NCBI GenBank assembly: GCA_028278345.1
Contig: JANQEL010000240.1
Coordinates: forward strand, 1-37,470
Reading direction: 5' to 3'
Origin: Myxococcota bacterium
GTDB taxonomy: Bacteria > Myxococcota_A > UBA9160 > UBA4427
DNA: 37,470 nt
Shown here: piece by piece, positions 8,485-15,186 of the stretch
How the letters are laid out: every line of letters starts with the position of its first letter
Numbering within the stretch: the first letter of the stretch is position 1
Notes under the pieces: model-generated
Databases searched by the model: none
Told to the model about the DNA's origin: nothing
The model's input: only the letters and a program-made list of their open reading frames with translations
Position numbers and translations under genes: made by a program

Positions 8485-9570
8485 TCAGGACTTGATGCTG
8501 AGTTCCCAGACCGGGAAGCAGACCGTGGCCATCGAGCGATGGGTGTCGCCGTTCTGCCCTTCGTCGTAGAGCGGGTGTTCTTCGGCTTCGAGTTCGACCT
8601 TGCGTGCGCGTCGGCGCGCCCGGTTGGCCGCCTTCGCCTCCTCGATCTGCGCGGCGGGGCTCTTGCGCAGTTCGTCGGGCGTGAAGTTCAGGACGCCGAT
8701 CTCCTTCGCGCGCTTTTCGCAGGCGGCGCGCACGTCGGCGCCCGTCATGCGCCTGACGTCGATGCGCTGGCCCTTCTGGATCGGGTTGAGCAGGGGGCCG
8801 GGATCGTTGCCGCGAAGCTCGAGCCAGTCTTCCAGCGAAATCAGCGCCTCGTTGGGCAGGGCGACACGACGCGACTTCTGGTTCTTCGCCTTGCCCGTCT
8901 TCACCGTCACCTGCTGTCGCTTGTGGTCGAAGTGCAGGTCGTCGACGTTCACGGCGATCAGCTCGGCGAGCATCAGGCCGCCGTGGTAGAGCAGATAGAA
9001 GACCAGGCGGTCGCGCAGGCTCTCGGCGTTGTCGTCGGCACCGCAGGCCACCAGCAGGGCACGAAACTCGCCGTGGGAGACGATGCGCTCCCCGCTCGGC
9101 GCCGCGGCCTTGTTCGGGGACTTCACGCGATCCCACTCGTCGCGGGGGAGATAGCCGAGCTCGTGGCTCTCCTTCAGCACCTTCTGGAGCGTCGACTTGA
9201 AGCGCTGGATCTTCTTCGGCGTGAAGCGCGCCGGGTCCTGGCGGAACTTGTGGTGCGGATCGAGCTGGCAGCGCAGGGTTTCGAGCTTCGACGGCGCGCC
9301 GTCTTCCTTCAGCATCGAAAGCGCCGCCTGGCCGTGGTGTGCACGCACCTGATGCCAGGGAAAATCGACGCCTTCGCAGGCGCCAGTGGAGAAGACAAGT
9401 GTCAGAGTTTCGAGGGCTTCCTGGGCAGAGTTGCGTTCCTCGCCCTTGAGGGTTTCGAGGTAGCCCGTCGCGGCCTGCTGGCCCTTCTGGATCTCATCGT
9501 GATCGAGGGAGAAATCAGCTGCGAGCGAGAGAGAGAACCCACCGGGGAGCTCGCCGATATCGAGGGACAA
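8485..9570 (-). CDS. Degenerate tyrosine-recombinase homologue lacking catalytic residues
   Basis: A 361-residue protein aligned by eye with XerC/D-like site-specific integrases. The N-terminal SAM-like domain (FPWHQVRAHH) and core DNA-binding fold are recognisable: RDRLVFYLLYHGG, LIAVNVDDL, GKAKNQKSRRVALP, GNDPGPLLNPIQKG, RRMTGADV. The catalytic set is broken. The first Arg is Met200, the His of the HxxR box is Asp299 (only Arg302 remains), and the region with the last His and nucleophilic Tyr is replaced by a charged Glu/Lys/Arg/Ala helix and an unrelated tail. The frame is intact. TTG at 9570 is the chosen start, ten bases after AGGAGG. It lies 0.5 kb before tRNA-Arg and faces away from it. 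Confidence 0.7.
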   Translation of the reverse strand: MSLDIGELPGGFSLSLAADFSLDHDEIQKGQQAATGYLETLKGEERNSAQEALETLTLVFSTGACEGVDFPWHQVRAHHGQAALSMLKEDGAPSKLETLRCQLDPHHKFRQDPARFTPKKIQRFKSTLQKVLKESHELGYLPRDEWDRVKSPNKAAAPSGERIVSHGEFRALLVACGADDNAESLRDRLVFYLLYHGGLMLAELIAVNVDDLHFDHKRQQVTVKTGKAKNQKSRRVALPNEALISLEDWLELRGNDPGPLLNPIQKGQRIDVRRMTGADVRAACEKRAKEIGVLNFTPDELRKSPAAQIEEAKAANRARRRARKVELEAEEHPLYDEGQNGDTHRSMATVCFPVWELSIKS

Positions 9571-10101
9571 AGCGAAGAAACCTCCTGTCTGGCTGACTTG
9601 CTGAACGACCTCGCCAGTGGGTCCCAGATCCACGGGGACTCGCCACAGGACCGGGGGGTTCGCGAGGTGGCGTCGCACTGTGGGGCGGCGCTCGATGGGC
9701 GACGAGGTCGCCCGAGGGGCCGTACTGTGCAACAAAATGCTGCTCTGAGTCAAGGGTGCACGGCCGGTCACGCTTCGGTTCGGAACGCTCCACACACAGG
9801 CGCACGCCGCTAAGCAACTGAGATCACAGGGGAATCGATCGCCGGAGCTGGCAGTCGACGTGTCACAACCAAAGTTCTGCGACTGCGCAGTATTCCCGCG
9901 ATCTCGACGCAGGGCGGCGTAGCCAGGTTCACCTCGGGGTGCCGCGAGGGAACGCTGAGGAGCTTCAGGCTTCGCCTGCCGCGACAAGGCTTTCCGCTAA
10001 GCTGCCGCTCCGCTCGGTACCGATCGGGTCGCCAAAGCGGCCTCAGCGCGCGCGGAAGAGGGCCCCAATGGGCCTCGAACCGCTCTGCGACACCCAGCGA
10101 C
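9571..10101. other. Gene-free stretch between recombinase homologue and tRNA-Arg
   Basis: No convincing gene was found on either strand. On the minus strand a TTGACT at 9748-9753 with a poor -10 (CACAGT, 18 bases on) could be a promoter for the recombinase homologue, leaving a leader of about 150 bases. The open frame continuing upstream of 9570 has no ribosome site or family resemblance and is treated as non-coding. The part next to the tRNA must hold its promoter, but no strong match was seen. Confidence 0.4.
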
Positions 10102-10178
10102 GCCCCCGTAGCTCAGCCGGATAGAGCAGCGGTTTCCTAAACCGGAGGTCAGAGGTTCGAATCCTCTCGGGGGCGCCA
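10102..10178 (+). tRNA. tRNA-Arg (anticodon CCU)
   Basis: A complete cloverleaf. The acceptor stem is GCCCCCG / CGGGGGC (10102-10108 with 10168-10174), the D-arm GCTC...GAGC, the anticodon loop TTCCTAA with anticodon CCT, and the T-arm AGAGG-TTCGAAT-CCTCT, followed by discriminator G and an encoded CCA. It reads the rare AGG codon. Its 3' part, from the anticodon loop onward, is repeated exactly at 12292 and in altered form at 13460 and 19838, as expected where integrating elements target a tRNA 3' end. Confidence 0.95.
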
Positions 10179-10179
10179 G
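10134..10179 (+). repeat. tRNA-tail repeat A: attachment-site core within tRNA-Arg
   Basis: The 46 bases from TTCCTAAACC in the anticodon loop to GGCGCCAG just past the CCA are identical to copy B at 12292-12337. This is the classical position of an integrase crossover site in a tRNA gene, where integration keeps the tRNA intact and leaves a displaced copy of the original 3' end at the far side. Confidence 0.85.
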
Positions 10180-10240
10180 ATCCTACGTTCGGCCCGATAG
10201 GCTGCAGACCACCCTCGGGCTCGAGCGCATGAGCGTCGGA

Positions 10241-10714
10241 TCAAGCGCCTGTTGCGTCGTCATCGCGGCGCTTCGGCTTGGCCGGCCTCGCGAACGCTTC
10301 CGTGGGGGTCTTCCATTTGATGCTGCGCTCGGTGAGCTCCATCTGATCGCGCAGGATGGTCGGTGTCCAGCTGTACATGCCTTCCGAAGACTTGGCTCCG
10401 ACGGGCTTGGTGCACATGACATCCCGACGTCCCCACAAGAGGATGTATGGCGTGTCCTCTTGTTGGGCAACACGGAGTTCTGCGGTCATCGTCGGGGATT
10501 CCTCGCTGTGCTCCCCGCAGAGAATGATCATCTGATCCGCGCTGCGAATTCGGGAGGCGGTCTTTTCGGAGCACAGTCCGTACGCCGCCGCCCGCTCCGA
10601 ACACCCGATGATGCAGAATCCCGAACTCCGTGCCTCGGATTGTTCGAGGATCAATTCGTAGAGCTCCTTATCGTGCTCCGGATTGAAGCTGATGAAGGCG
10701 CGAATCTCATTCAT
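10241..10714 (-). CDS. TIR-like domain protein (ThsB/MTH538-like)
   Basis: A 157-residue single-domain protein. The first strand RAFISFNPEHD, the middle strand QMIILCGEHSE, and the helix TMTAELRVAQQEDTPYILLWG follow the TIR-like (DUF1863/MTH538, Thoeris ThsB) pattern. Glu79 in TAELRVA is at the position of the catalytic Glu of NAD-consuming TIR enzymes. ThsB-type TIRs make a nucleotide signal upon phage infection, but the usual effector ThsA is absent here. The start is ATG at 10714 after GGAG. It is the second gene of a pair, 85 bases after the XRE regulator, within the tRNA-bounded islet. The family call rests on pattern only. Confidence 0.6.
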   Translation of the reverse strand: MNEIRAFISFNPEHDKELYELILEQSEARSSGFCIIGCSERAAAYGLCSEKTASRIRSADQMIILCGEHSEESPTMTAELRVAQQEDTPYILLWGRRDVMCTKPVGAKSSEGMYSWTPTILRDQMELTERSIKWKTPTEAFARPAKPKRRDDDATGA

Positions 10715-10799
10715 ATACGGTACTCCAGGCCTCGGAAGCGGTGAGTTCGCAGGAGTTGTCCGCAAGCCTCGAATGGGGGATGGGGGAACGGGCGCCGCA

Positions 10800-11198
10800 T
10801 CATCGCGGCGTCCGCGTGCGTAGGAACGCCAGGTACTTCAGGAGTTCTTCTTCCTCTTCCGCCGTCAGGTCGTCGATGGCGAACACCGCGAGCCTCTCGC
10901 GGCGTCCTCCGGTGTCCTTCCCGGGCAGCAGGTACCCAGCCTTCTCCATCAACGCCTCGTAAGGCACCTGATAGGCCTCAGCCAGGCTGTGCAGCACGTT
11001 CGGCGACGGCTTCTTGATCTTTCCGTGCTCCAGTTGGCTCAGATAGGCGTTCGAAACCGCCCTCCCGGCCACCTCCTCGACCTCGCGAAGGGAGAAACCT
11101 TTCGCCCGACGAAGGTCGGAAAGGACACGTCCGAGTTCGCTGGGGCGGCCAACGAACTCGGGTTTCGAATTTCCTGCGCGGCGAGCCTGCTTTGGCAT
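10800..11198 (-). CDS. XRE-family helix-turn-helix regulator
   Basis: A 132-residue DNA-binding protein. The HTH spans about residues 22-85: LGRVLSDLRRAKGFSLREVEE, then AYLSQLEHGKIKKPSPNVL, then LAEAYQVPYEALMEKAGYL. The short C-terminal segment (LTAEEEEELLKYLAFLR) is common in XRE regulators that precede ImmA/IrrE protease genes; here the following gene is TIR-like instead. It is likely an autorepressor of the pair and may also act on the divergent secreted-protein gene, whose start is 150 bases away across an AT-rich spacer. The start is ATG at 11198; its ribosome site is weak. Confidence 0.85.
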   Translation of the reverse strand: MPKQARRAGNSKPEFVGRPSELGRVLSDLRRAKGFSLREVEEVAGRAVSNAYLSQLEHGKIKKPSPNVLHSLAEAYQVPYEALMEKAGYLLPGKDTGGRRERLAVFAIDDLTAEEEEELLKYLAFLRTRTPR

Positions 11199-11349
11199 CC
11201 GCTGGACTCCGGGTACGAGGTCGAGATGACCGGGCGTTTCGATGGGCTGCCTGATAAACTTAGCAGATTACTCACATCAAGCAGCGCATGGTGTCGGCGC
11301 GGATCTCTCGTCTGCGTTCCATCTTGCGTTCACGGAACCAGGCGAACTC

Positions 11350-12117
11350 ATGCAGACTCGAAGATCGGCCCGAGCCCCGAACTGCCAGCATCTGATCGCG
11401 GCCCTGTTCGTCCTGATCGCCGCGTCCGGACAGGCCGAGAACCTGGGTCGCGACGCCGAGACGATTCCCGCCAATTCCCACGTGTCGCGATACGGAGACG
11501 GTTGGGAATGCAATCGAGGGTTCGTGCGAGATCATCTTGCTTGCACCGCTGTCGAAGTGCCTGCCCATGGATACCTGGATGCCTTCGGACGTTCCTGGGA
11601 GTGCGATCGTGGCTATCGCAAAGATCGTGACGCTTGCATGAAGATCGACATTCCGAAGAACGCATTCGCGGTTTCGCACAGAGGCGACTGGATATGCGAT
11701 CGCGGCTACCAGAAGATCGACGACACGTGTGCCTCCATCGTGGTGCCCGAAAACGCATATCTCGATGCATCCGGCGATCGCTGGCGCTGCGAGCGCGGTT
11801 TCCGCGAGAGCGCTGGGCGATGCCTCGAAATCGAAGTTCCGCCTGGGGGCTACCTCGCGGCATCGGGAAGTCATTGGGAGTGCGGACGCGGCTTGCTGCG
11901 GAAGAACGGCGCGTGTGTCGCCGTTGCGATTCCTGCGAACGGGTATCTGGACCGAGTGGGACGAGGCTTCGAGTGCGAGCGCGGTTTCGCGAAAGAAGGG
12001 AACACCTGCCGCGCGGTCGAGGTCCCGCTCCATGCGCACCTCGACTATCTCGGACACGCATGGTCGTGCGATCGCGGTTATCGTCGTGATGGGCAAGGTT
12101 GCGTGGTCGATCGATGA
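11350..12117 (+). CDS. Secreted protein of seven tandem cysteine-containing repeats
   Basis: A 255-residue exported protein. Residues 1-29 are a signal peptide (HLIAALFVLIAASGQA). From about residue 39 it consists of seven repeats of about 31 residues with the consensus: I/V-P, x-N/G-x-Y-L, D, G, W-E-C-D/E-R-G-Y/F, about six residues, C, then V/I. Each repeat has two cysteines ten or eleven apart, presumably one disulphide per unit. Such motifs occur in scattered bacterial secreted proteins without known function. It lies inside the tRNA-bounded islet, divergent from the XRE gene. An upstream in-frame ATG at 11242 would bury the signal peptide. Confidence 0.75.
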   Translation: MQTRRSARAPNCQHLIAALFVLIAASGQAENLGRDAETIPANSHVSRYGDGWECNRGFVRDHLACTAVEVPAHGYLDAFGRSWECDRGYRKDRDACMKIDIPKNAFAVSHRGDWICDRGYQKIDDTCASIVVPENAYLDASGDRWRCERGFRESAGRCLEIEVPPGGYLAASGSHWECGRGLLRKNGACVAVAIPANGYLDRVGRGFECERGFAKEGNTCRAVEVPLHAHLDYLGHAWSCDRGYRRDGQGCVVDR

Positions 12118-12284
12118 GCGACTCCTGAGACGCGGATTCGCGAACGCACTCGGAGAGCACGGGTACGGCTGGCCCGGACGTGCTTCTCTCGAAGCTTCCT
12201 AAAGGACTCGTAGGGACACGCTTTGCCAGGCTTTGCCAAGTTGCGGGAGCTCAGAACGCACTGAGAGCCCCTCAGCCCCACCCG

Positions 12285-12337
12285 GAGCAGCTTCCTAAAC
12301 CGGAGGTCAGAGGTTCGAATCCTCTCGGGGGCGCCAG
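12285..12337 (+). repeat. tRNA-tail repeat B
   Basis: Bases 12292-12337 are identical to the tRNA-Arg 3' part. The match continues leftward as GAGCAGC (12285-12291), but three bases (GGT) of the tRNA anticodon stem are missing. The same CAGCTTCC junction occurs in copy D and, altered, in copy C. The displaced copy cannot form a functional tRNA because the 5' half is absent. An 11-base match to its start, AGCTTCCTAAA, also occurs at 12193-12203. Confidence 0.85.
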
Positions 12338-12398
12338 GGGTGGAATGGTCCATGGCGGCGGACAATCGCGCGACGGAGGGCGCTCGGACCCGCGGCAC

Positions 12399-12854
12399 CT
12401 AGACTCTTTCAAGCAAAACGACCGGAACCTGCCGCTCGATCCCGTCTTGATATCTCTTGAACTGCGGGGCGGTTTCGATCAACGAGGCCCAGGCGGCATC
12501 ACGTGCGTCGCCCTCGAGAATGCGCGCGCGGGCATCAAAGCGATCGGATCCGACCTGGACGGAGACTTCCGGGTTCGCAACGAGATTGAGATACCAGGCT
12601 GGATGCTCGGGTGAACCACCCTTCGAACCAACGATGACGTAGCCCGCATCGGTCTTCGTGTACCCGATTGGAAGGGTCCGGGGTCGGCCGGTTTTTCGTC
12701 CCAGAGCTACCAGGAGCAACGTTTCGACTGGTCCACTCCCGCCGTGCGGGGTGGAATCCCAGAGATGACCGACCTCGCCGTTGGTTTCGAGGTAGTCACG
12801 AACGTGTTGCTGAATGAAATCGGGAAGGCCCGTCGGAACGCTGAACTCGTGCAT
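12399..12854 (-). CDS. Deazaflavin (F420)-dependent nitroreductase-family protein
   Basis: A 151-residue split-barrel protein of the Ddn/DUF385 type. Signatures are LVALGRKTGRPRTLPIGY and IVGSKGGSPEHPAWYLNLV followed by NPEVSVQVG, the region known to contact F420 and substrate in the mycobacterial homologues. Such enzymes reduce quinones or nitro compounds with reduced F420; many genomes use the family more broadly, so F420 dependence is inferred. ATG at 12854 is preferred over a TTG at 12872. It occupies the short segment between tRNA-tail repeats B and C, with the cysteine-rich secreted protein upstream on the same strand. Confidence 0.8.
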   Translation of the reverse strand: MHEFSVPTGLPDFIQQHVRDYLETNGEVGHLWDSTPHGGSGPVETLLLVALGRKTGRPRTLPIGYTKTDAGYVIVGSKGGSPEHPAWYLNLVANPEVSVQVGSDRFDARARILEGDARDAAWASLIETAPQFKRYQDGIERQVPVVLLERV

Positions 12855-12932
12855 TGGCTTCGATGATCCCAAAGATTCGGAAACCCGGCAATCGAAGACA
12901 GACCGCGTCGGCGTAACAGAATGACGGCGAAA

Positions 12933-13322
12933 CTAATCATTTCGCCCCTCGATTTCGTGTACAGCGCAAACCCCTTCGCAGCGATCGGAGAAGACGCAGT
13001 CAGTGAAGAGGCGAGGCTTCGCTGCACGATCGCAGAAGGCACTCGTGAAGTTGGCGTTCACGCAGCATGACAAGCAGGCGTCCGCATCGAAGCTCTCAAA
13101 GGCGGGGTCGTTGGCAGGGACGTCGAGGTACTTTTCGCATTGCTCTTCGCAAAATGGTTCGGCTCCCTTCTCTTGACATTGATCCGCGAGATTCGAGCAC
13201 GCCGCCGCGCAAGACACATCCAGAACCGATCCGGCTGCGCGCAGACTCCCGCCGCAGCACAACGACAAGAGCAGGTAGCCGAGAACAAAGCGGATCGGGA
13301 TTCCGTACAGCGACTGAGTCAT
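12933..13322 (-). CDS. Small cysteine-rich secreted protein
   Basis: A 129-residue exported protein with a signal peptide (IRFVLGYLLLSLCCGGSLRA) and a mature part rich in cysteine: CAAAC, CQEKG, CEEQCEKY, CLSCC, and further single cysteines near the end. The spacing suggests several disulphides or a metal-binding cluster. No family was recognised. The start is the ATG at 13322, well supported by AGGAGG seven bases upstream. Together with the nitroreductase it is the content of the 1.2-kb segment between repeats B and C. Confidence 0.65.
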   Translation of the reverse strand: MTQSLYGIPIRFVLGYLLLSLCCGGSLRAAGSVLDVSCAAACSNLADQCQEKGAEPFCEEQCEKYLDVPANDPAFESFDADACLSCCVNANFTSAFCDRAAKPRLFTDCVFSDRCEGVCAVHEIEGRND

Positions 13323-13453
13323 GTATCTAGCCTCCTTCGTCGACTTGCGACTCCCGATCGCCCTTGAATCATAGGGACTTGCGTCGTGTGATCCGCAACC
13401 GTTTGGCAGGATCACATCATGCAACGCTATGAGAGCCTCTCAGCACGTTCCCA

Positions 13454-13524
13454 AGCAACTTCCCCAATGGGGAGGTCAGGGGTTCGCTTGAATGCATGCT
13501 TTCAAGCCTCTCGGGGACGCCAGG
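13454..13524 (+). repeat. tRNA-tail repeat C with palindrome in the T-loop
   Basis: This is a diverged copy of the tRNA-Arg 3' part: CAACTTCC, GGGGAGGTCAGGGGTTCG, then CTTGAATGCATGCTTTCAAG (13487-13506), then CCTCTCGGGGACGCCAGG. The 20-base insert replaces the normal T-loop between the T-stem halves. It can fold on itself with nine of ten pairs, one T-T mismatch. Copy D has almost the same insert at the same position. Confidence 0.75.
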
Positions 13525-13612
13525 AGAACCGTCTGGAACACAAGCGCCACACTCTCGTGGCGAAGCGTTGGATGTCTTCGGGACGCCAAGGTGCCCGGCT
13601 GGCGGCTAGCCC

Positions 13613-14428
13613 GTGAAGGACGCCGAATGCGTCGCGCTACTGCGGTGGGCATTGCCGCGCCTGGGCATGCGCTGGGAGGGCTTCCGGAATGTGCGCGGTC
13701 AGGTGTGCAAGCGGCTCAATCGGCGCCGAGTCGAACTCGAGCTCGAAAGCCTCGGCGATTATCGCGCCTATCTCGCTGCGCATCCCTCCGAGTGGGGCGA
13801 ACTGGATGCCATGTGCCGTATCTCGATCTCGCGGTTCTACCGTGACCGCGCCGTCTTCGAGCGGCTGGGCCGTGAGGTGCTGCCAATGTTGGCCGAGTCC
13901 TGCGAGGATCGAGGCGCGGGCGAGCTGCGCATCTGGAGTGCAGGCTGCGCCTCCGGGGAGGAGCCCTACAGCCTGAGGCTGCTCTGGGATTACGAACTCC
14001 GCGCGCGCTTTCCCGACACTCGCTGCGAAATCGTGGCGACCGACTCCGACCCCCAGATGCTCGAGCGCGCGCAACGGGCACGCTACAAGGCGAGTTCCTT
14101 TCGCGATCTGCCCGCAGACTGGATCGACCGAGCCTTCCGGCGTATCGGAGCAGAACTCGAGCTGCGACCGGAGTTCGTGACCGGAATCGAACTACGCCAC
14201 CAGGACATTCGCGAAGGCTGCCCCACCGGGCCTTTCGATCTCGTGATGTGCCGAAACATGGCCTTCACCTACTTCGACGAAACGCTCCAGCAAACAACGC
14301 TGAAGAGAATCGCAGGCCAGATGACCGGCGGCGGCTTCCTCGTCATCGGCAGCCACGAATCGCTGCCGCCGGATCCGACATCGTTCTCGGCCTGGGACGC
14401 ACAAGCCGGCCTCTACCTCCGTACCTGA
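13613..14428 (+). CDS. cheR: CheR-type protein-glutamate methyltransferase
   Basis: A 271-residue SAM-dependent methyltransferase that in its family methylates glutamates of chemoreceptors. The CheR N-terminal helical part is followed by the catalytic domain: MCRISISRFYRDRAVFERL (CheR typically has T-x-F-F-R-D), the SAM motif LRIWSAGCASGEEPYSL, IVATDSDPQMLERA, then FDLVMCRNMAFTYFDE and GFLVIGSHESLP. The start is GTG at 13613. No CheB, CheA or receptor is adjacent; the only receptor in the window is at 30292. It opens the segment between repeats C and D. Confidence 0.85.
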   Translation: MKDAECVALLRWALPRLGMRWEGFRNVRGQVCKRLNRRRVELELESLGDYRAYLAAHPSEWGELDAMCRISISRFYRDRAVFERLGREVLPMLAESCEDRGAGELRIWSAGCASGEEPYSLRLLWDYELRARFPDTRCEIVATDSDPQMLERAQRARYKASSFRDLPADWIDRAFRRIGAELELRPEFVTGIELRHQDIREGCPTGPFDLVMCRNMAFTYFDETLQQTTLKRIAGQMTGGGFLVIGSHESLPPDPTSFSAWDAQAGLYLRT

Positions 14429-14440
14429 GCGACGCGGGGT

Positions 14441-15067
14441 TCACCGAGGGGGGAACAGCCGCTTGAGCAGGAGGTGGGTCGGCCAACAGATGACGACCGG
14501 CACCAGGATCATATGCAGCGCGAGGTGAAGCAGGGGATGAATCGCGGTTTGCGGCTCTGTGCCGAAACCGAACACGAGATTGATATTGGCCGCGGGGTCG
14601 GTGACGAAGTAGGTCACCAGGGACACGATCCAGGTCAGGAGTATCTGCGCCATCAAGGCGCGTCGGTCGTAGCCAAAACGGCGCAACAGATAGATCATGA
14701 TCACCGGAAGCATCAGGTGGAAAAGAGAAAGACCACGCAGAAAGAGGGGCCTTTCGGCGTCGAACATGTAACTCGCGAATCCCATCAGCTGGGCGCCGGT
14801 GAGAAAATCCAGAACCCAGAGGATCTCGAAGGGCAGGACGCCGACGGCCATCATGCTGTTGAGAAGCGGCCTCTCGAGCCACACGGCAGCTAGCAGTACG
14901 AACAAGGCGATGTCGGAGGCCCAGAGGAAATTCGCCGGGCCGTGGTTCTGCCAATAGACCGGCACGAGCACGCACATGAACAGGCTGTAGAGAATCTTGA
15001 TCCAGAGAGGGATCCGTTCATGGCCGCTCGCTGACCGCAAGACTTCCCCCTCTGGCAATGACGACAT
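14441..15067 (-). CDS. Multi-pass membrane protein of unknown function
   Basis: A 208-residue integral membrane protein with about six hydrophobic segments: around residues 22-38, 48-64, 75-92, 108-127, 139-157 and 175-197. A histidine-rich stretch (IHPLLHLALHM) lies in the last segment. No enzymatic motif was identified. It converges with the CheR gene (12 bases between stops) and is divergent from the large acyl-ligase gene. Confidence 0.7.
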   Translation of the reverse strand: MSSLPEGEVLRSASGHERIPLWIKILYSLFMCVLVPVYWQNHGPANFLWASDIALFVLLAAVWLERPLLNSMMAVGVLPFEILWVLDFLTGAQLMGFASYMFDAERPLFLRGLSLFHLMLPVIMIYLLRRFGYDRRALMAQILLTWIVSLVTYFVTDPAANINLVFGFGTEPQTAIHPLLHLALHMILVPVVICWPTHLLLKRLFPPR

Positions 15068-15186
15068 TCTGCCTCGATGGCCCGCCCGTCAGATCATGCG
15101 ACGCTATGCGCGCCCACGCATGCGGTTCTGTAGTCTGTTGACCACCTGCCGCCTGCAGGGGCGGCAGGCCAAGGAATACGGGATCG

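Larger units (their letters stand above)
10134..12337. mobile_element. Putative 2.2-kb genomic islet bounded by 46-bp tRNA-Arg direct repeats
   Basis: Perfect 46-base direct repeats (A in the tRNA, B at 12292) enclose three genes: a TIR-like protein, an XRE regulator and a divergent secreted repeat protein. The genes look more AT-rich than their neighbours, notably the divergent promoter region around 11250-11290. No recombinase gene lies inside, so the islet would need an enzyme in trans; a catalytically broken recombinase homologue is just outside. Chromosomal duplication of a tRNA fragment unrelated to integration is possible but explains the boundaries less well. Confidence 0.6.

Noticed and set aside
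10241..11198. A canonical Thoeris system
   Set aside because: There is a TIR-like protein but no ThsA (SIR2/SLOG or membrane-macro) effector within the islet or elsewhere in the window.
12193..12203. Eleven-base match to the start of tRNA-tail repeat B
   Set aside because: The similarity stops after AGCTTCCTAAA and the following bases do not resemble the tRNA. It is too short to count as a fifth copy.
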